DNA from: Ottowia sp. SB7-C50
Lineage (GTDB): Bacteria; Pseudomonadota; Gammaproteobacteria; Burkholderiales; Burkholderiaceae_C
NCBI RefSeq assembly: GCF_033110285.1
Contig: NZ_CP136995.1
Span: forward strand, 2,542,001 to 2,606,000
Direction: 5' to 3'
DNA length: 64,000 nt
Below are positions 43,702-52,565 of the stretch, piece by piece. A program made the translations under genes and the position numbers. A model generated the notes under the pieces. It saw only the letters and a list, made by a program, of their open reading frames with translations. It was not told the DNA's origin and made no database searches. Each line of letters begins with the position of its first letter. Position 1 is the first letter of the stretch.

Positions 43702-44085
43702 GTCATTCCCGCGAAGGCGGGAATCCATGCGTTTGCGCACCACCCAACGCTTCATCGTATAGGTCCTGCCAGTGCGGGTTGCCGGCCCACTGGGCAGAGG
43801 GTTGTTCGATCAACCGGATTTTCCACTCGCGGTTCCACTTCTTAAGCTGCTTTTCGCGCGTGATGGCGTGGGTCATGTCAGCGTGCCGCTCAAAATACAC
43901 CAACCGATGCAAGGCGTACTTGCGTGTGAAGCCGTCGATAAGATCCTGTTTGTGCTGCCAGATGCGCTGCGCCAGATGAGACGTCACGCCGATGTACAAA
44001 GTCCCGTGAAACGCGTTCGCCGGGATGTACACGGCAGGCTGCTTCATGGTTGATGCACATGGATTCCCGCCTTCGCGGGAATGAC
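43702..44085. mobile_element. Candidate mobile unit: GIY-YIG gene between inverted palindromic repeats
   Basis: The palindrome ATTCCCGCGAAGGCGGGAAT (43705-43724) and its inverted partner ATTCCCGCCTTCGCGGGAAT (44063-44082) sit at the two edges, both with GTCATT facing outward and TCCATG facing inward. The nuclease gene fills the interior and even uses repeat bases for its last codons. A gene-less pair with the same arrangement lies at 47569-47654. Confidence 0.5.
43703..44047 (-). CDS. GIY-YIG single-domain nuclease
   Basis: A 114-residue stand-alone GIY-YIG nuclease domain. VYIPANAFHGTLYIGVTSHLAQRIWQHK supplies the two-strand motif and the helix with catalytic Arg; KYALHRLVYFE, ITREKQLKKWNREWKIRLIE and NPHWQDLYDE complete the usual pattern of this small family. 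The C-terminus (GFPPSRE) is encoded by the flanking palindrome. No ribosome binding site is obvious. Such genes are scattered in proteobacteria with unclear roles. Enclosure by inverted repeats suggests mobility. Confidence 0.8.
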   Translation of the reverse strand: MKQPAVYIPANAFHGTLYIGVTSHLAQRIWQHKQDLIDGFTRKYALHRLVYFERHADMTHAITREKQLKKWNREWKIRLIEQPSAQWAGNPHWQDLYDEALGGAQTHGFPPSRE

Positions 44086-44247
44086 GTCCGTGTGCCGCTC
44101 GACCAGCGCCTTGCTGGCCGCCGGCTGGGGCGCGCATTGGGCGGCGTTGAATCCGGCCGACACCGCCCCGCCGCTGAAGCACCAGGCCACCTCGCTGCCG
44201 CCGCCGCAGCCGGCCAGCCACAGCGTGGCCAGCACGGCCAGCTTCAC
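44044..44247 (-). CDS. Possible small lipoprotein coupled to yebC
   Basis: 67 codons starting at a GTG that overlaps the yebC stop. The N-terminus [18 protein letters not shown] has a hydrophobic stretch and lipobox LAGC (Cys 14), so a short lipoprotein is plausible. The last 14 residues ([14 protein letters not shown]) are encoded by the palindromic repeat, so the original C-terminus may have been shorter or lost. Low confidence because of the size and the repeat invasion. Confidence 0.4.
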   Translation of the reverse strand: MKLAVLATLWLAGCGGGSEVAWCFSGGAVSAGFNAAQCAPQPAASKALVERHTDVIPAKAGIHVHQP

Positions 44248-44972
44248 GCTTCCTCCACGTTGGCGTTGTGGAAGACGTTCTGCACGTCGTCCAGGTCTTC
44301 CAGCACGTCCAGCAGCTTCTGCATCCGGGCGGCGTCTTCGCCGGCCAGGTCGATGTTGTTTTCGGCGCGCATCGTCACCTCGGCCAGCTCGGGCGTCAGG
44401 CCGGCGGCTTCCAGCGCGGCTTTGACGGCTTCGAACTGCGCCGGATCGGTCAGCACTTCGATCGCGCCGTCGTCGTCGGTGATGACGTCGTCGGCGCCGG
44501 CTTCCAGCGCGACTTCCATCACTTTTTCTTCATCGGTGCCCGGCGCAAAGAACAGCTGGCCGACGTGCTTGAACTGGAACGCCACCGACCCTTCGGTGCC
44601 CAGGTTGCCGCCGTACTTGCTGAAGGCGTGGCGCACCTCGGCCACGGTGCGCACGCGGTTGTCGGTCATGGTGTCGACGATGACGGCGGCGCCGCCGATG
44701 CCGTAGCCTTCGTAGCGGATTTCTTCGTAGTTCACGCCTTCGAGGTTGCCGGTGGCCTTGTCGATGTTGCGTTTGACGGTGTCGGCCGGCATGTTGGCGG
44801 CCTTGGCCTTTTCAATCGCCAGGCGCAGGCGCGGGTTGGCCGCCGGGTCGCCGCCGCCGGTGCGCGCTGCCACCATGATTTCGCGCACCACGCGGGTCCA
44901 GATGCGTTGCCGCTTTTCGTCCTGCCGGCCCTTGCGGTGCTGGATGTTGGCCCATTTGCTGTGACCCGCCAT
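44244..44972 (-). CDS. yebC: YebC/PmpR-family protein (TACO1-like)
   Basis: A 242-residue protein starting [22 protein letters not shown], the family signature, followed by [14 protein letters not shown] in the C-terminal domain. Members act as transcription regulators or help ribosomes translate polyproline stretches. It is divergent from the HerA-like gene. Confidence 0.95.
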   Translation of the reverse strand: MAGHSKWANIQHRKGRQDEKRQRIWTRVVREIMVAARTGGGDPAANPRLRLAIEKAKAANMPADTVKRNIDKATGNLEGVNYEEIRYEGYGIGGAAVIVDTMTDNRVRTVAEVRHAFSKYGGNLGTEGSVAFQFKHVGQLFFAPGTDEEKVMEVALEAGADDVITDDDGAIEVLTDPAQFEAVKAALEAAGLTPELAEVTMRAENNIDLAGEDAARMQKLLDVLEDLDDVQNVFHNANVEEA

Positions 44973-45045
44973 AACTCTCTGCCTCTGACTTGACTATCGG
45001 GATAATCAGATCATTCTACTTTTCGCACCCCACGCGCACCCTGAC

Positions 45046-46557
45046 ATGGCCGATCCCATCCTCATCGCCCAGCACGGCGACATCCAGTGCTTCATCCTTC
45101 CGGGCCTGGCCAACCGCCACGGCCTGATCACCGGCGCCACCGGCACCGGCAAGACGGTGACGCTGCAGAAGCTGGCCGAATCGTTCAGCGCCATCGGCGT
45201 GCCGGTGTTCATGAGCGACGTGAAGGGCGACCTGACCGGCATCAGCCAGCCCGGCAGCATCGGCGGCAAGCTGGCCGGCATCCTGAAGGAGCGCGGCCTG
45301 CCCACGCCCGAGCCGATGGCCTGCCCCACCACGCTGTGGGACGTGTTCGGCGAGCAGGGCCACCCGGTGCGCGCCACCGTGAGCGACATGGGCCCGCTGC
45401 TGCTGTCGCGCATGCTGGACCTGAACGAGACGCAGGCCGGCGTGCTCAACCTGGTCTTCAAGATCGCCGACGACAACGGCCTGCTGCTGCTGGACATGAA
45501 GGACCTGCGCGCCATGCTCACCTACGTGGGCGACAACGCGAAGAACTTCACCACGCAGTACGGCAACGTCAGTACCGCCAGCATCGGCGCCATCCAACGC
45601 GGGCTGCTGACGCTGGAAAGCCAGGGCGGCGACAAGTTCTTTGGCGAGCCGATGCTGAACCTGGACGACATGATGCAGACCGTGTCGGGCAAGGGCGTCA
45701 TCAACATCCTGAGTGCCGACAAGCTGCTGCAGTCGCCGCGCCTGTACGCCACCTTTTTGCTGTGGATGCTGTCCGACCTGTACGAGCGGCTGCCCGAAAT
45801 CGGCGACCCCGAAAAGCCCAAGTTCGCCTTCTTCTTCGACGAGGCGCACCTGCTGTTCAACGACGCGCCCAAGGTGCTGCTGGAGCGCATCGAGCTGGTG
45901 GTGCGGCTGATCCGAAGCAAGGGCGTGGGCGTGTACTTCGTGACGCAAAACCCCATCGACGTGCCCGACACCGTGCTGGCGCAGCTGGGCAACCGCGTGC
46001 AGCACGCGCTGCGCGCCTTCACCGCGCGCGACCAGAAGGCCGTGAAGGCCACGGCCGAAACCATGCGCGGCAACCCCAACCTGGACATCGAGACCGCCAT
46101 CACCGAGCTGGCCACCGGCGAGGCGCTGGTCAGCTTCCTCGACGAGAAAGGCCGGCCCGGCGTGACGCAGCGCGTGTACGTCATCCCGCCCGGCAGCCAG
46201 ATCGGCCCCATCACCGACGCGCAGCGCGCCGACCTCGTCAAGAGCTCGCTGGTGGCCGGCACGTACGAACAGACGGTCGATCGCGAATCGGCCTACGAAA
46301 TGCTGGCCCAGCGCGGCGCTCAGGGCAGTGCCGGCGCCCCAGGTCAGCCCGGTGGTGCAGCGCCCGCGCCGCAGGACGGTGGCCTGCTGGGCCAGGTCGG
46401 CAACGTGGTCAAGGAAGCCATGTTCGGCCGCACCGGCCCGCGCGGGGGCCAGTACGACGGCCTGGTGCAGAACGTGGTCAAGGGCGAGATGCGCCGCATG
46501 GGCCGCGAGCTGCTGCGCGGCGCGCTCGGCAGCCTGCTGGGCGGCAAGCGGCGATAA
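45046..46557 (+). CDS. HerA-like DUF853 ATPase (YjgR family)
   Basis: A 503-residue P-loop ATPase related to HerA/FtsK. Walker A is [19 protein letters not shown] (about residue 30), the [10 protein letters not shown] block follows, Walker B is [12 protein letters not shown] (about residue 262), and the sensor region is [24 protein letters not shown]. The C-terminus carries a Gly/Ala/Pro-rich linker and [17 protein letters not shown]. The family's biological role is not settled; DNA translocation or a partner nuclease is possible, but none lies adjacent. Confidence 0.88.
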   Translation: MADPILIAQHGDIQCFILPGLANRHGLITGATGTGKTVTLQKLAESFSAIGVPVFMSDVKGDLTGISQPGSIGGKLAGILKERGLPTPEPMACPTTLWDVFGEQGHPVRATVSDMGPLLLSRMLDLNETQAGVLNLVFKIADDNGLLLLDMKDLRAMLTYVGDNAKNFTTQYGNVSTASIGAIQRGLLTLESQGGDKFFGEPMLNLDDMMQTVSGKGVINILSADKLLQSPRLYATFLLWMLSDLYERLPEIGDPEKPKFAFFFDEAHLLFNDAPKVLLERIELVVRLIRSKGVGVYFVTQNPIDVPDTVLAQLGNRVQHALRAFTARDQKAVKATAETMRGNPNLDIETAITELATGEALVSFLDEKGRPGVTQRVYVIPPGSQIGPITDAQRADLVKSSLVAGTYEQTVDRESAYEMLAQRGAQGSAGAPGQPGGAAPAPQDGGLLGQVGNVVKEAMFGRTGPRGGQYDGLVQNVVKGEMRRMGRELLRGALGSLLGGKRR

Positions 46558-46561
46558 ACCT

Positions 46562-46614
46562 GATTAGCCCCCAGCGCTTGTCCCCATTGCGCAATCAGCT
46601 ACTTAATCAATAGC
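46562..46614 (-). repeat. Dispersed short repeat, family 1 (copy 6)
   Basis: Reverse-orientation copy (GCTATTGATT...AGCTGATTGCGC...ACAAGCGCTGGGGGC on the minus strand), ending 4 bp before the upp start codon. Confidence 0.65.
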
Positions 46615-46618
46615 AACC

Positions 46619-47251
46619 ATGACACCGCAAGTCCACCACGTCACCCACCCGCTGGTGCAGCACAAGCTGACACTGATGCGCAACAAGAACGCCAGCAGCA
46701 CCACCTTCCGCACCTTGCTGGGCGAGCTGGCCATGCTGATGGCGTACGAAGTCACGCGCGACATGCCCACGCAGCTGGTCGAGATCGAGACGCCGCTGGA
46801 AAAGACGCTGAGCCCCATGATCGACGGCAAGAAGGTGGTGTTTGCCAGCATCCTGCGCGCGGGCAACGGCATGCTGGACGGCCTGCTGCGCGTGGTGCCG
46901 AACGCGCGCGTTGGCCACGTCGGCCTGTACCGCGACCCCGAGACGCTGCAGGCCATCGAGTACTACTACAAGATGCCCGCCGACATGGCCGAACGCGACG
47001 TGATCGCGGTTGACCCGATGCTGGCCACCGGCCATTCGGCGGTGGCGGCCATCGACAAGCTGAAGGCCGCCGGCCCGCGCTCGATCAAGTTCCTGTGCCT
47101 GCTGGCCGCGCCCGAAGGCATTGCCACACTGCACGCCGCGCACCCGGATGTGGCGATCTACACCGCCGCCATCGACCGCCAACTGAACGACCACGGCTAC
47201 ATCCTGCCGGGGCTGGGGGATGCGGGGGACCGCATCTTTGGGACGAAGTAA
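46619..47251 (+). CDS. upp: Uracil phosphoribosyltransferase
   Basis: A 210-residue uracil salvage enzyme making UMP from [24 protein letters not shown] at the start, [17 protein letters not shown], and the PRPP-binding loop [15 protein letters not shown] are diagnostic. Dispersed repeats lie immediately on both sides: family 1 before the ATG and family 2 right after the stop. Confidence 0.96.
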   Translation: MTPQVHHVTHPLVQHKLTLMRNKNASSTTFRTLLGELAMLMAYEVTRDMPTQLVEIETPLEKTLSPMIDGKKVVFASILRAGNGMLDGLLRVVPNARVGHVGLYRDPETLQAIEYYYKMPADMAERDVIAVDPMLATGHSAVAAIDKLKAAGPRSIKFLCLLAAPEGIATLHAAHPDVAIYTAAIDRQLNDHGYILPGLGDAGDRIFGTK

Positions 47252-47252
47252 G

Positions 47253-47366
47253 TCCCCCCTGAGTCGGCCTGCGGCCGCCATCCCCCAGGGGGACAACGCT
47301 GGCGGCCGGGCAAAGCCCGCTCCGCGGCGTTCGCGTGTGGCCTGCTCCGCGGCCGCGGGAAGCGGG
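47253..47366 (-). repeat. Dispersed repeat, family 2 (copy 4)
   Basis: Reverse-orientation copy starting 1 bp after the upp stop: TCCCCCCTGAG ... CCCCCAGGGGGACAACGC ... CCTGCTCCGCGGCC. Orientation relative to the stop codon is the same as in copies 1-3. Confidence 0.75.
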
Positions 47367-47433
47367 CTTGCTGCGCAGCCCGGGGGTGAGGCTCCCGCAG
47401 TGGTGGGAGCGAGGTGTGGAAGCTCCTGTTTTT

Positions 47434-47474
47434 ATAGCTGGTTGCGCTTGACCAACGGGCGCTGGCGGCTTTTT
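47434..47474 (+). repeat. Dispersed short repeat, family 1 (copy 7)
   Basis: ATAGCTGGTTGCGCTTGACC...GGGCGCTGGCGGCTTTTTG copy in the 500-bp gap after upp. Confidence 0.65.
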
Positions 47475-47568
47475 GTATTGAAAAGTTGCGCGCTTGCGGC
47501 GCCAGAAATTCAGGAACAAGGGTCTTGTCGATCTCAACGCGACCTGACCGCGCTCGTCGTCTCTCATC

Positions 47569-47654
47569 GTCATTCCCGCGCAGGCGGGAATCCATGCATC
47601 CACCGCAGCGCACGTGCCACGCACGTGTGGATTCCCGCCTTCGCGGGAATGACG
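47569..47654. repeat. Inverted pair of palindromic repeats without a gene
   Basis: ATTCCCGCGCAGGCGGGAAT (47572-47591) and ATTCCCGCCTTCGCGGGAAT (47631-47650) face each other across about 39 bp, with the same outer GTCATT and inner TCCATG/TGTGG edges as the pair around the GIY-YIG gene. It looks like a short, gene-less version of that unit. Confidence 0.6.
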
Positions 47655-47680
47655 ATTTTTGAAGCCCTTTTTTGGCTGTT

Positions 47681-47731
47681 CTTTCGCGTCCTTCGCGCAC
47701 CCTTCGCGTCCTTCGCGTCCGGTTTTTGGAC
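47681..47731 (+). repeat. CTTCGCGTCC short tandem repeats
   Basis: Four to five imperfect copies of (C)TTCGCG(T/C)(C/A)C in a row, ending with GGTTTTTGG, in the non-coding gap between upp and the following gene. With the adjoining repeats, this stretch (47252-47750) holds no supported gene. Confidence 0.65.
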
Positions 47732-47750
47732 TTGAAGTGAGGCGCCCGGA

Positions 47751-49616
47751 TCACCGCCCCATCACCCGCTGCATCGCGCGATACAGGGCATCCGAACCAT
47801 GCCGTGCGTTGGCGGGGTCCAGCGCGAAGGGGTTGACGGGCGGCTCGGTGCGTGCGCCGGTCGCTGGCGGTGGGTGGACGAAGAAGGAGAACGTGCGGGC
47901 GCCGTGGGCGCGGTGGCGGTCCAGCACGGCGCGCAGTTCGGCGGCGTCCATGGCGCGCAGCGGGTGGAATTCGGTCACGCTGTAGCCGGGCTGGCGCGAC
48001 CGGGCCAGCCAGTCGAAGAACGAGTCGTCGTAGGTCGCCTCGCCATACAGGTTGATGCCCAGCTGCACCTGGCCGAAGGGCAGCAGCGAGGCGTCGGACG
48101 CGAAGCGCGTGCCGTCCCAGCCGGCTTTCTCGGCCGGGTAGATCTGCTGTGTGCGGCGCGGCACATCGGCCAGGCAGGTGCCGGCCAGCAGGCGGTCGAA
48201 ATGCGCCAGGTAGCGCACCACCTGCTGCCCGCGGAAGGCGTGCCACAGCGGCACCAAGGGGTTGTAGAACACGGCGCGCTGGTCCTGCGGCGCGTCGATC
48301 CAGAACTGCACTTGCGCGCCCGGCGCGGCCATCGGCGGCAGCGGCTGGCGCACCGGCACGGGCGTGGGCGTGGCCTGGTCGCGCGCCATGACGGCGACGT
48401 GGCGCGTGGCTAGGTGGCGCAGGCGGCCGCCCTCGCCTTCCAGCGCGATGTCGAGGCGGTGCAGGCCCGGCGACTGGTCGGCAAAGCGCAGGTCGTAGCG
48501 CCAGCCGACCTTGGCGGTGCCCAGTTCAGGCCGCGCATCGCCCACGTCCTGCCGCACGAAGCGGGCCGGCACGCGGCCGACTTCCTGCCCGTCCAGGTAG
48601 ACGCGCACCCACGGCGTTGCACCGGCGGGCAGCGCGGCATCGTGCGCCCAGCCGCCCACGGCCAGCGTGCCGGCGGCGGCATCGTCGATGTGCTGCCAGA
48701 AATGGTCGAGCCGCTCGCGCCGGATGTCCCTGGACGGCGGTTCGACCGCGTCGAACGACGCAAAGCTGGCACCGCCCAGATAGGCGTTGAGCGCCGCCAC
48801 GCTGCCGAAGCGCTGGCGCAGAAAGTCGCGGAAGCCCGCGCGCGAGGTGTCTGAGTAGTCGGTCAGCACATACGGCCGGCCGTAGCCCATGCCGGCCTCG
48901 AAGTCCGGGTACAGGTGGTGCACTTCGCCCAGCAGGTTGACGCCGGCAATGCGCTGCCGCGCGGCGGCGGGCAGCGCGCACACCCCGTCGACCACGGCGC
49001 GAATCGCCTCGTCGCGCCGTTGCGTCACGGCGTTGTCGGTGCGCGCGATGCTCCACGGGTACAGCGGCCAGCCCATGTATTTTTCGACCGGCAGCGGGCC
49101 TTGCGGTGTGTGGGCCAGGTTGGCGGCATCCTGCGCCAGCACCGGCTCGATGGGCGCGCTTTCCGAGAAGTGGGTCGAAAACAGGTACAGCACCACCGGC
49201 CGCTGCACGCCCTGCACGGTGTTGGCGATGCGGCGCACCGCCTGCGCATCCACCGCCCAGCCGTTGCCCTGCGGCTCGAACAGGTTGAGCAGCGGCACCA
49301 GCAGCGTGTAGCCCATCTCGAAGCGCCCGTCGGCGCTGCGCTGCGGCCCCAGCGCCTGCAGCGTCGATTCGACGCGCGCGGCGGCCGAGCCTTGCGCGCC
49401 AGTGCAGGCGGCCTCCAGCGGCGCGTGCGGCGGCGCCATTTCCAGGCAGTCGCTCAGTTCGCCGATGGCGGGCGCCAGCAGCAGCGGGCGCTGGCCGCCG
49501 CGCCACAGCCAGACGCTCAGCGCGACCGCCGCCAAAAAAATCGCCAGCGCGCAGGCGGCAATCAGACCGTCCAGTCCGCGCCAGTGGCGGGTCGGTGTGG
49601 GGGGTTGTGAATTCAT
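47751..49616 (-). CDS. Membrane-anchored glycoside hydrolase-like protein (GH42-like)
   Basis: A 621-residue protein with one N-terminal membrane segment (about residues 17-40, LIAACALAIFLAAVALSVWLW) and a large exported part. RAGFRDFLRQRFGSVAALNAYLGG resembles the typical GH42 beta-galactosidase segment, and INLYGEATYDDSFFDWLAR near the end fits a barrel strand. A central beta domain (RVYLDGQEVGRVPARFVR ... LDIALEGEGG) may bind carbohydrate or protein. No canonical catalytic pair can be fixed by eye. It is possibly part of an envelope polysaccharide pathway; the neighbours do not help. Confidence 0.5.
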   Translation of the reverse strand: MNSQPPTPTRHWRGLDGLIAACALAIFLAAVALSVWLWRGGQRPLLLAPAIGELSDCLEMAPPHAPLEAACTGAQGSAAARVESTLQALGPQRSADGRFEMGYTLLVPLLNLFEPQGNGWAVDAQAVRRIANTVQGVQRPVVLYLFSTHFSESAPIEPVLAQDAANLAHTPQGPLPVEKYMGWPLYPWSIARTDNAVTQRRDEAIRAVVDGVCALPAAARQRIAGVNLLGEVHHLYPDFEAGMGYGRPYVLTDYSDTSRAGFRDFLRQRFGSVAALNAYLGGASFASFDAVEPPSRDIRRERLDHFWQHIDDAAAGTLAVGGWAHDAALPAGATPWVRVYLDGQEVGRVPARFVRQDVGDARPELGTAKVGWRYDLRFADQSPGLHRLDIALEGEGGRLRHLATRHVAVMARDQATPTPVPVRQPLPPMAAPGAQVQFWIDAPQDQRAVFYNPLVPLWHAFRGQQVVRYLAHFDRLLAGTCLADVPRRTQQIYPAEKAGWDGTRFASDASLLPFGQVQLGINLYGEATYDDSFFDWLARSRQPGYSVTEFHPLRAMDAAELRAVLDRHRAHGARTFSFFVHPPPATGARTEPPVNPFALDPANARHGSDALYRAMQRVMGR

Positions 49617-49747
49617 GAGGCGGTCACCACGGCAACGGCCACTGGCCACTGAACAGCAGAACAGTGACGGCGCCGTGCAAGGCATTGTCGCCGAACGACC
49701 TCGCGTCGAGAGCGTGGTGCAGCGGAAGGCGGCCAGCTATATTATCA

Positions 49748-49789
49748 ATAGCATTTTGCGCTTATCTGTCAAGCGCTACGGCCAGATAT
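49748..49789 (+). repeat. Dispersed short repeat, family 1 (copy 8)
   Basis: ATAGCATTTTGCGCTTATC...CAAGCGCTACGGCCA copy. As read it overlaps the last codons of the TonB receptor; with the corrected frame it lies entirely in the 3' flank. Confidence 0.6.
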
Positions 49790-51902
49790 CCCTCATTCGC
49801 GCCGCCCTCGCCCACGACCGAATCAGAACAACGCCTGCACCCCCCAGGCGCACGCTGCGACCCGGCAGCGGCGCTTTCGGGAACGCCGTGGTCGTCAGCA
49901 CCGACGTGGCGCTGTAGGCCAGGCGGTCGGTGAGGTTGTCGACGCGCGCGAACCACTGAAGCTGCGCCTGGCCCAGTTTCTGGCGATAGGTGACGGCCGC
50001 GTTCCACAGCGTGTACGCGCCCGTGGCCAGGTCGCCCAGCGGTACGCGGTTTTGCGCCGCCGCGTGGTCGACACCGATGCGCGCGCCCCACGGCCCCTGT
50101 GCCCAGCGCAAGGTGGCGCCGATGCGCGCGGGCGCGATGCGCGGCAGCGGCTGGCCCGCGCTCAGGTTGGTGGCGCGCAGCAGGTCACCGCGCAGGTCGA
50201 GATCCAGCACCGACGCCGTCGAACGGCCTGCCGCACCGGACTCGCCCCACAGGCGCACGGTGCCGCTGGCCTCCATGCCGATGAAGCGCGCCCGCACGCC
50301 GGTGTAGGCGAACTCGGGCAGCGCCTTGTCGCCCTCGCCCACGGTACGGCCGGTGCCCATCAGGGCGATGTAGTTGGAGAAATAGGCGGCGAACGCGTTG
50401 ATGGCGAAGCGATGGGGCCCGTCCTGCCACTTGGCGCCCACCTCCACGCTGGTCGACTTTTCCGGCGACAGCGCCGGGTTGCCGGTTTCCCACGCCGCGG
50501 TGGCCACGTGCGGCCCGTTGGCGAACAGTTCGTAGTCCTTGGGCGCGCGCTGGGTGTGGGCCAGGTGGCCGGTCAGGTGCCACTGCGGCGCAACGGGCAC
50601 CAGCGCGCCCAGCGCCGCACTGGCGGGCGTGAAGACGCGGTCGCCCGGCACAAAGCGGTCTACATCAGGGCTGCCGGGCGAGCTGACGCGAACCCGTTCG
50701 GCGCGCGCGGCAAAGCTCAGCTGGCCCCAGCCGGTGGCCAGTTCTTCGTGCGCGAACAGGGCCGCCGCGCGCGTGCGGCTGGGCGGCACGAAGGCTTCTT
50801 CGCCCTGGGCGGACAGGCGCGCACCCTCCCACTGCAAGCCCCACACGCCTTTCAGGGCGCCCAGCGGGCGGTGGCGTGCCTCCAGCCGCAAGTCGGTGCC
50901 GCGCTTGATGAACACCGTGCCGGGGTCGGCGCCTTCGTATTCGGTGTGGCGGTAGTCGCCATGGCTCAGTTGGCCCTTCAGGCTCTCAACCCAGCCGTCG
51001 GGCAGCCGCACCAGGCCTTCCAGCGCCAGCCGTGTCGAACGCATGCCGATGGTGACGGCGTCTTCGGCCACGGTGCCGTAGTCGCTGCGGTAGCTGGCTG
51101 CGGACAGGCCCAGGTAACCACGGTCGAAAAACACCGACCCGCCCACGGCGCCGCCCTGCGCGCGGTTGGCCGAATTGCAGATGCGCCACGCCAGCGCAGG
51201 CGCGCCGGGCTTGCCGCAGGCCAATGCGCGCGGCACCGCGACGTCGCCGCTGCCGCGCGAAAAAGCGTCGACGTGCAGCGCATAGCGGTCCGTGCCACCT
51301 TCCAGCAGCGCCGCGGCGGCGCCTTCGCGGCCGCCGGTGGCGTAGGACGTGTCTGCGCGGCCGGTGAAGCCGTTGATGGGCGCGGTCGGAATGCGGTTGT
51401 CGACCAGGTTCACCACGCCGCCCATCGGGTTGCCGCCGTACTGCAGCGCGGCCGGCCCGCGCAGCACGTCGATGCGCTCCACCGCCAGCGGGTCGATGGG
51501 CGCGTTGTGGTCGGGGCTGAGCGCCGACACATCGACGCTGGCGCCCGTGTTCTGCAGGATGCGGACGCGATCGCCGTCCAGGCCGCGCATCACGGGTCGC
51601 CCCGCATGGGGGCCGAAGTAGCTGCTGGCCACGCCGGGCAAGCCATTCAGCGTGTCGCCCAGGGTGGCATTCGACTTCAGCAGCAGTTGTTCGCCCGCCA
51701 GGCGGGCGGCGGGCGGCGCGGCCTGCGCGGCGCCCGGCGATGTGCCGGTGACGGTGACGTCGGCCAGCGTCGGGGTGTCGTCATCATGAGGCGGCGACGC
51801 GCCAACCGCGGCCTGGGCCATGGCCAGGGGCGCGACCACGGCGGCGCACAGCGAAATGGCCGCACCACGGGCGGCGCGGCGAGACAACGCAAAGGGGTTC
51901 AT
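49776..51902 (-). CDS. TonB-dependent receptor, ZnuD-like (3' frameshift as read)
   Basis: A 708-residue (as read) outer-membrane barrel. It has a signal peptide (MNPFALSRRAARGAAISLCA...MAQA), a short His/Asp stretch (PPHDDDTP), a TonB-box region, a plug domain (LNGLPGVASSYFGPHAGRPVMRGLDGDRVRI, VERIDVLRGPAALQYGGNPMGGVVN) and then barrel strands. The plug resembles ZnuD-type zinc receptors. The expected terminal Phe is missing: at six C (49840-49845) the frame slips into SWARAARMRDIWP. Without one C the protein ends VRLGVQALF with a stop at 49823. A small exported protein gene lies just upstream. Confidence 0.88.
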   Translation of the reverse strand: MNPFALSRRAARGAAISLCAAVVAPLAMAQAAVGASPPHDDDTPTLADVTVTGTSPGAAQAAPPAARLAGEQLLLKSNATLGDTLNGLPGVASSYFGPHAGRPVMRGLDGDRVRILQNTGASVDVSALSPDHNAPIDPLAVERIDVLRGPAALQYGGNPMGGVVNLVDNRIPTAPINGFTGRADTSYATGGREGAAAALLEGGTDRYALHVDAFSRGSGDVAVPRALACGKPGAPALAWRICNSANRAQGGAVGGSVFFDRGYLGLSAASYRSDYGTVAEDAVTIGMRSTRLALEGLVRLPDGWVESLKGQLSHGDYRHTEYEGADPGTVFIKRGTDLRLEARHRPLGALKGVWGLQWEGARLSAQGEEAFVPPSRTRAAALFAHEELATGWGQLSFAARAERVRVSSPGSPDVDRFVPGDRVFTPASAALGALVPVAPQWHLTGHLAHTQRAPKDYELFANGPHVATAAWETGNPALSPEKSTSVEVGAKWQDGPHRFAINAFAAYFSNYIALMGTGRTVGEGDKALPEFAYTGVRARFIGMEASGTVRLWGESGAAGRSTASVLDLDLRGDLLRATNLSAGQPLPRIAPARIGATLRWAQGPWGARIGVDHAAAQNRVPLGDLATGAYTLWNAAVTYRQKLGQAQLQWFARVDNLTDRLAYSATSVLTTTAFPKAPLPGRSVRLGGAGVVLIRSWARAARMRDIWP

Positions 51903-52006
51903 CGACGAAGAATCCAGTTGGGAAAGCAGCGCGCCCTCGGGCACGCGGGCCGGCCACGCGCTGCCCGGACTGGCCGGGGCAGCACGTGGCGGAAAAGCGT
52001 GGGAAG

Positions 52007-52399
52007 TCAGCCCCGCGCAGGCGGTGCGCGCGCGTCGAAATGCGGCAGCCTGGGGGCGACCCCTGCGCTCGGCACCCAGCGCGGCGGGCTTTGCCGTGCG
52101 TCGCAGACGGGTGCTGGCAAGGCGGGCTGCGCCGCGGCTTGATCGCCGTGGCTCGCCTGGTCAAACATCTGGCAGTCGCCGCCGCTGTGGTGGGTGTCAA
52201 ACAACCCCACCCATGCGCCCGCCCGCGCTGCCCCGTGCACGGCCGGCGCACCCGCAAGGCCCCGCTCGGGCGCGGATGACGCCACGGCCGCCACAGGTGC
52301 GCGGGCATGCAGCACCGCGTGCAGCACGCCCAGCCCCTGCGTGCCTAGCAGGGCGATCAGCAGCAGGCCAAACAGCCATCGATGGGGGCGCACGCGCAT
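52007..52399 (-). CDS. Small exported His/Cys protein upstream of the TonB receptor
   Basis: 130 residues with a signal peptide or anchor (residues 1-30, WLFGLLLIALLGTQGLGVLHAVLH) and a motif GDCQMFDQASHGDQ preceded by DTHHSGG. Similar small exported proteins with a C-x-x-F-D-Q-x-x-H pattern accompany metal-receptor genes in Burkholderiales. Transcription toward the receptor gene suggests one zinc-responsive unit. Function unknown; metal binding is a fair guess. No Zur box was confidently found. Confidence 0.6.
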   Translation of the reverse strand: MRVRPHRWLFGLLLIALLGTQGLGVLHAVLHARAPVAAVASSAPERGLAGAPAVHGAARAGAWVGLFDTHHSGGDCQMFDQASHGDQAAAQPALPAPVCDARQSPPRWVPSAGVAPRLPHFDARAPPARG

Positions 52400-52512
52400 G
52401 GCCGCACTGTAGCGGATGGGGGCCGGCGCGACGCGGCGCGAATGGGCGCCTGAGCGCAACGATCTACCGCACGAGCGCGCCGCCTTGCGCGCCAGTAGCT
52501 TCTCTATCTATA

Positions 52513-52560
52513 GCAATCCACGCGCTTGGATTCAGGGCTGGCGCCCGATCAAGCGCAAAA
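52513..52560 (+). repeat. Dispersed short repeat, family 1 (copy 9)
   Basis: ATAGCAATCCACGCGCTTGG...GGCTGGCGCC copy in the gap before the msrA 3' end. Confidence 0.6.
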
Positions 52561-52565
52561 AAACG

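Noticed and set aside
47569..47654. CRISPR array
   Set aside because: Only two palindromic units, inverted relative to each other, with no direct-repeat and spacer periodicity and no cas genes nearby.
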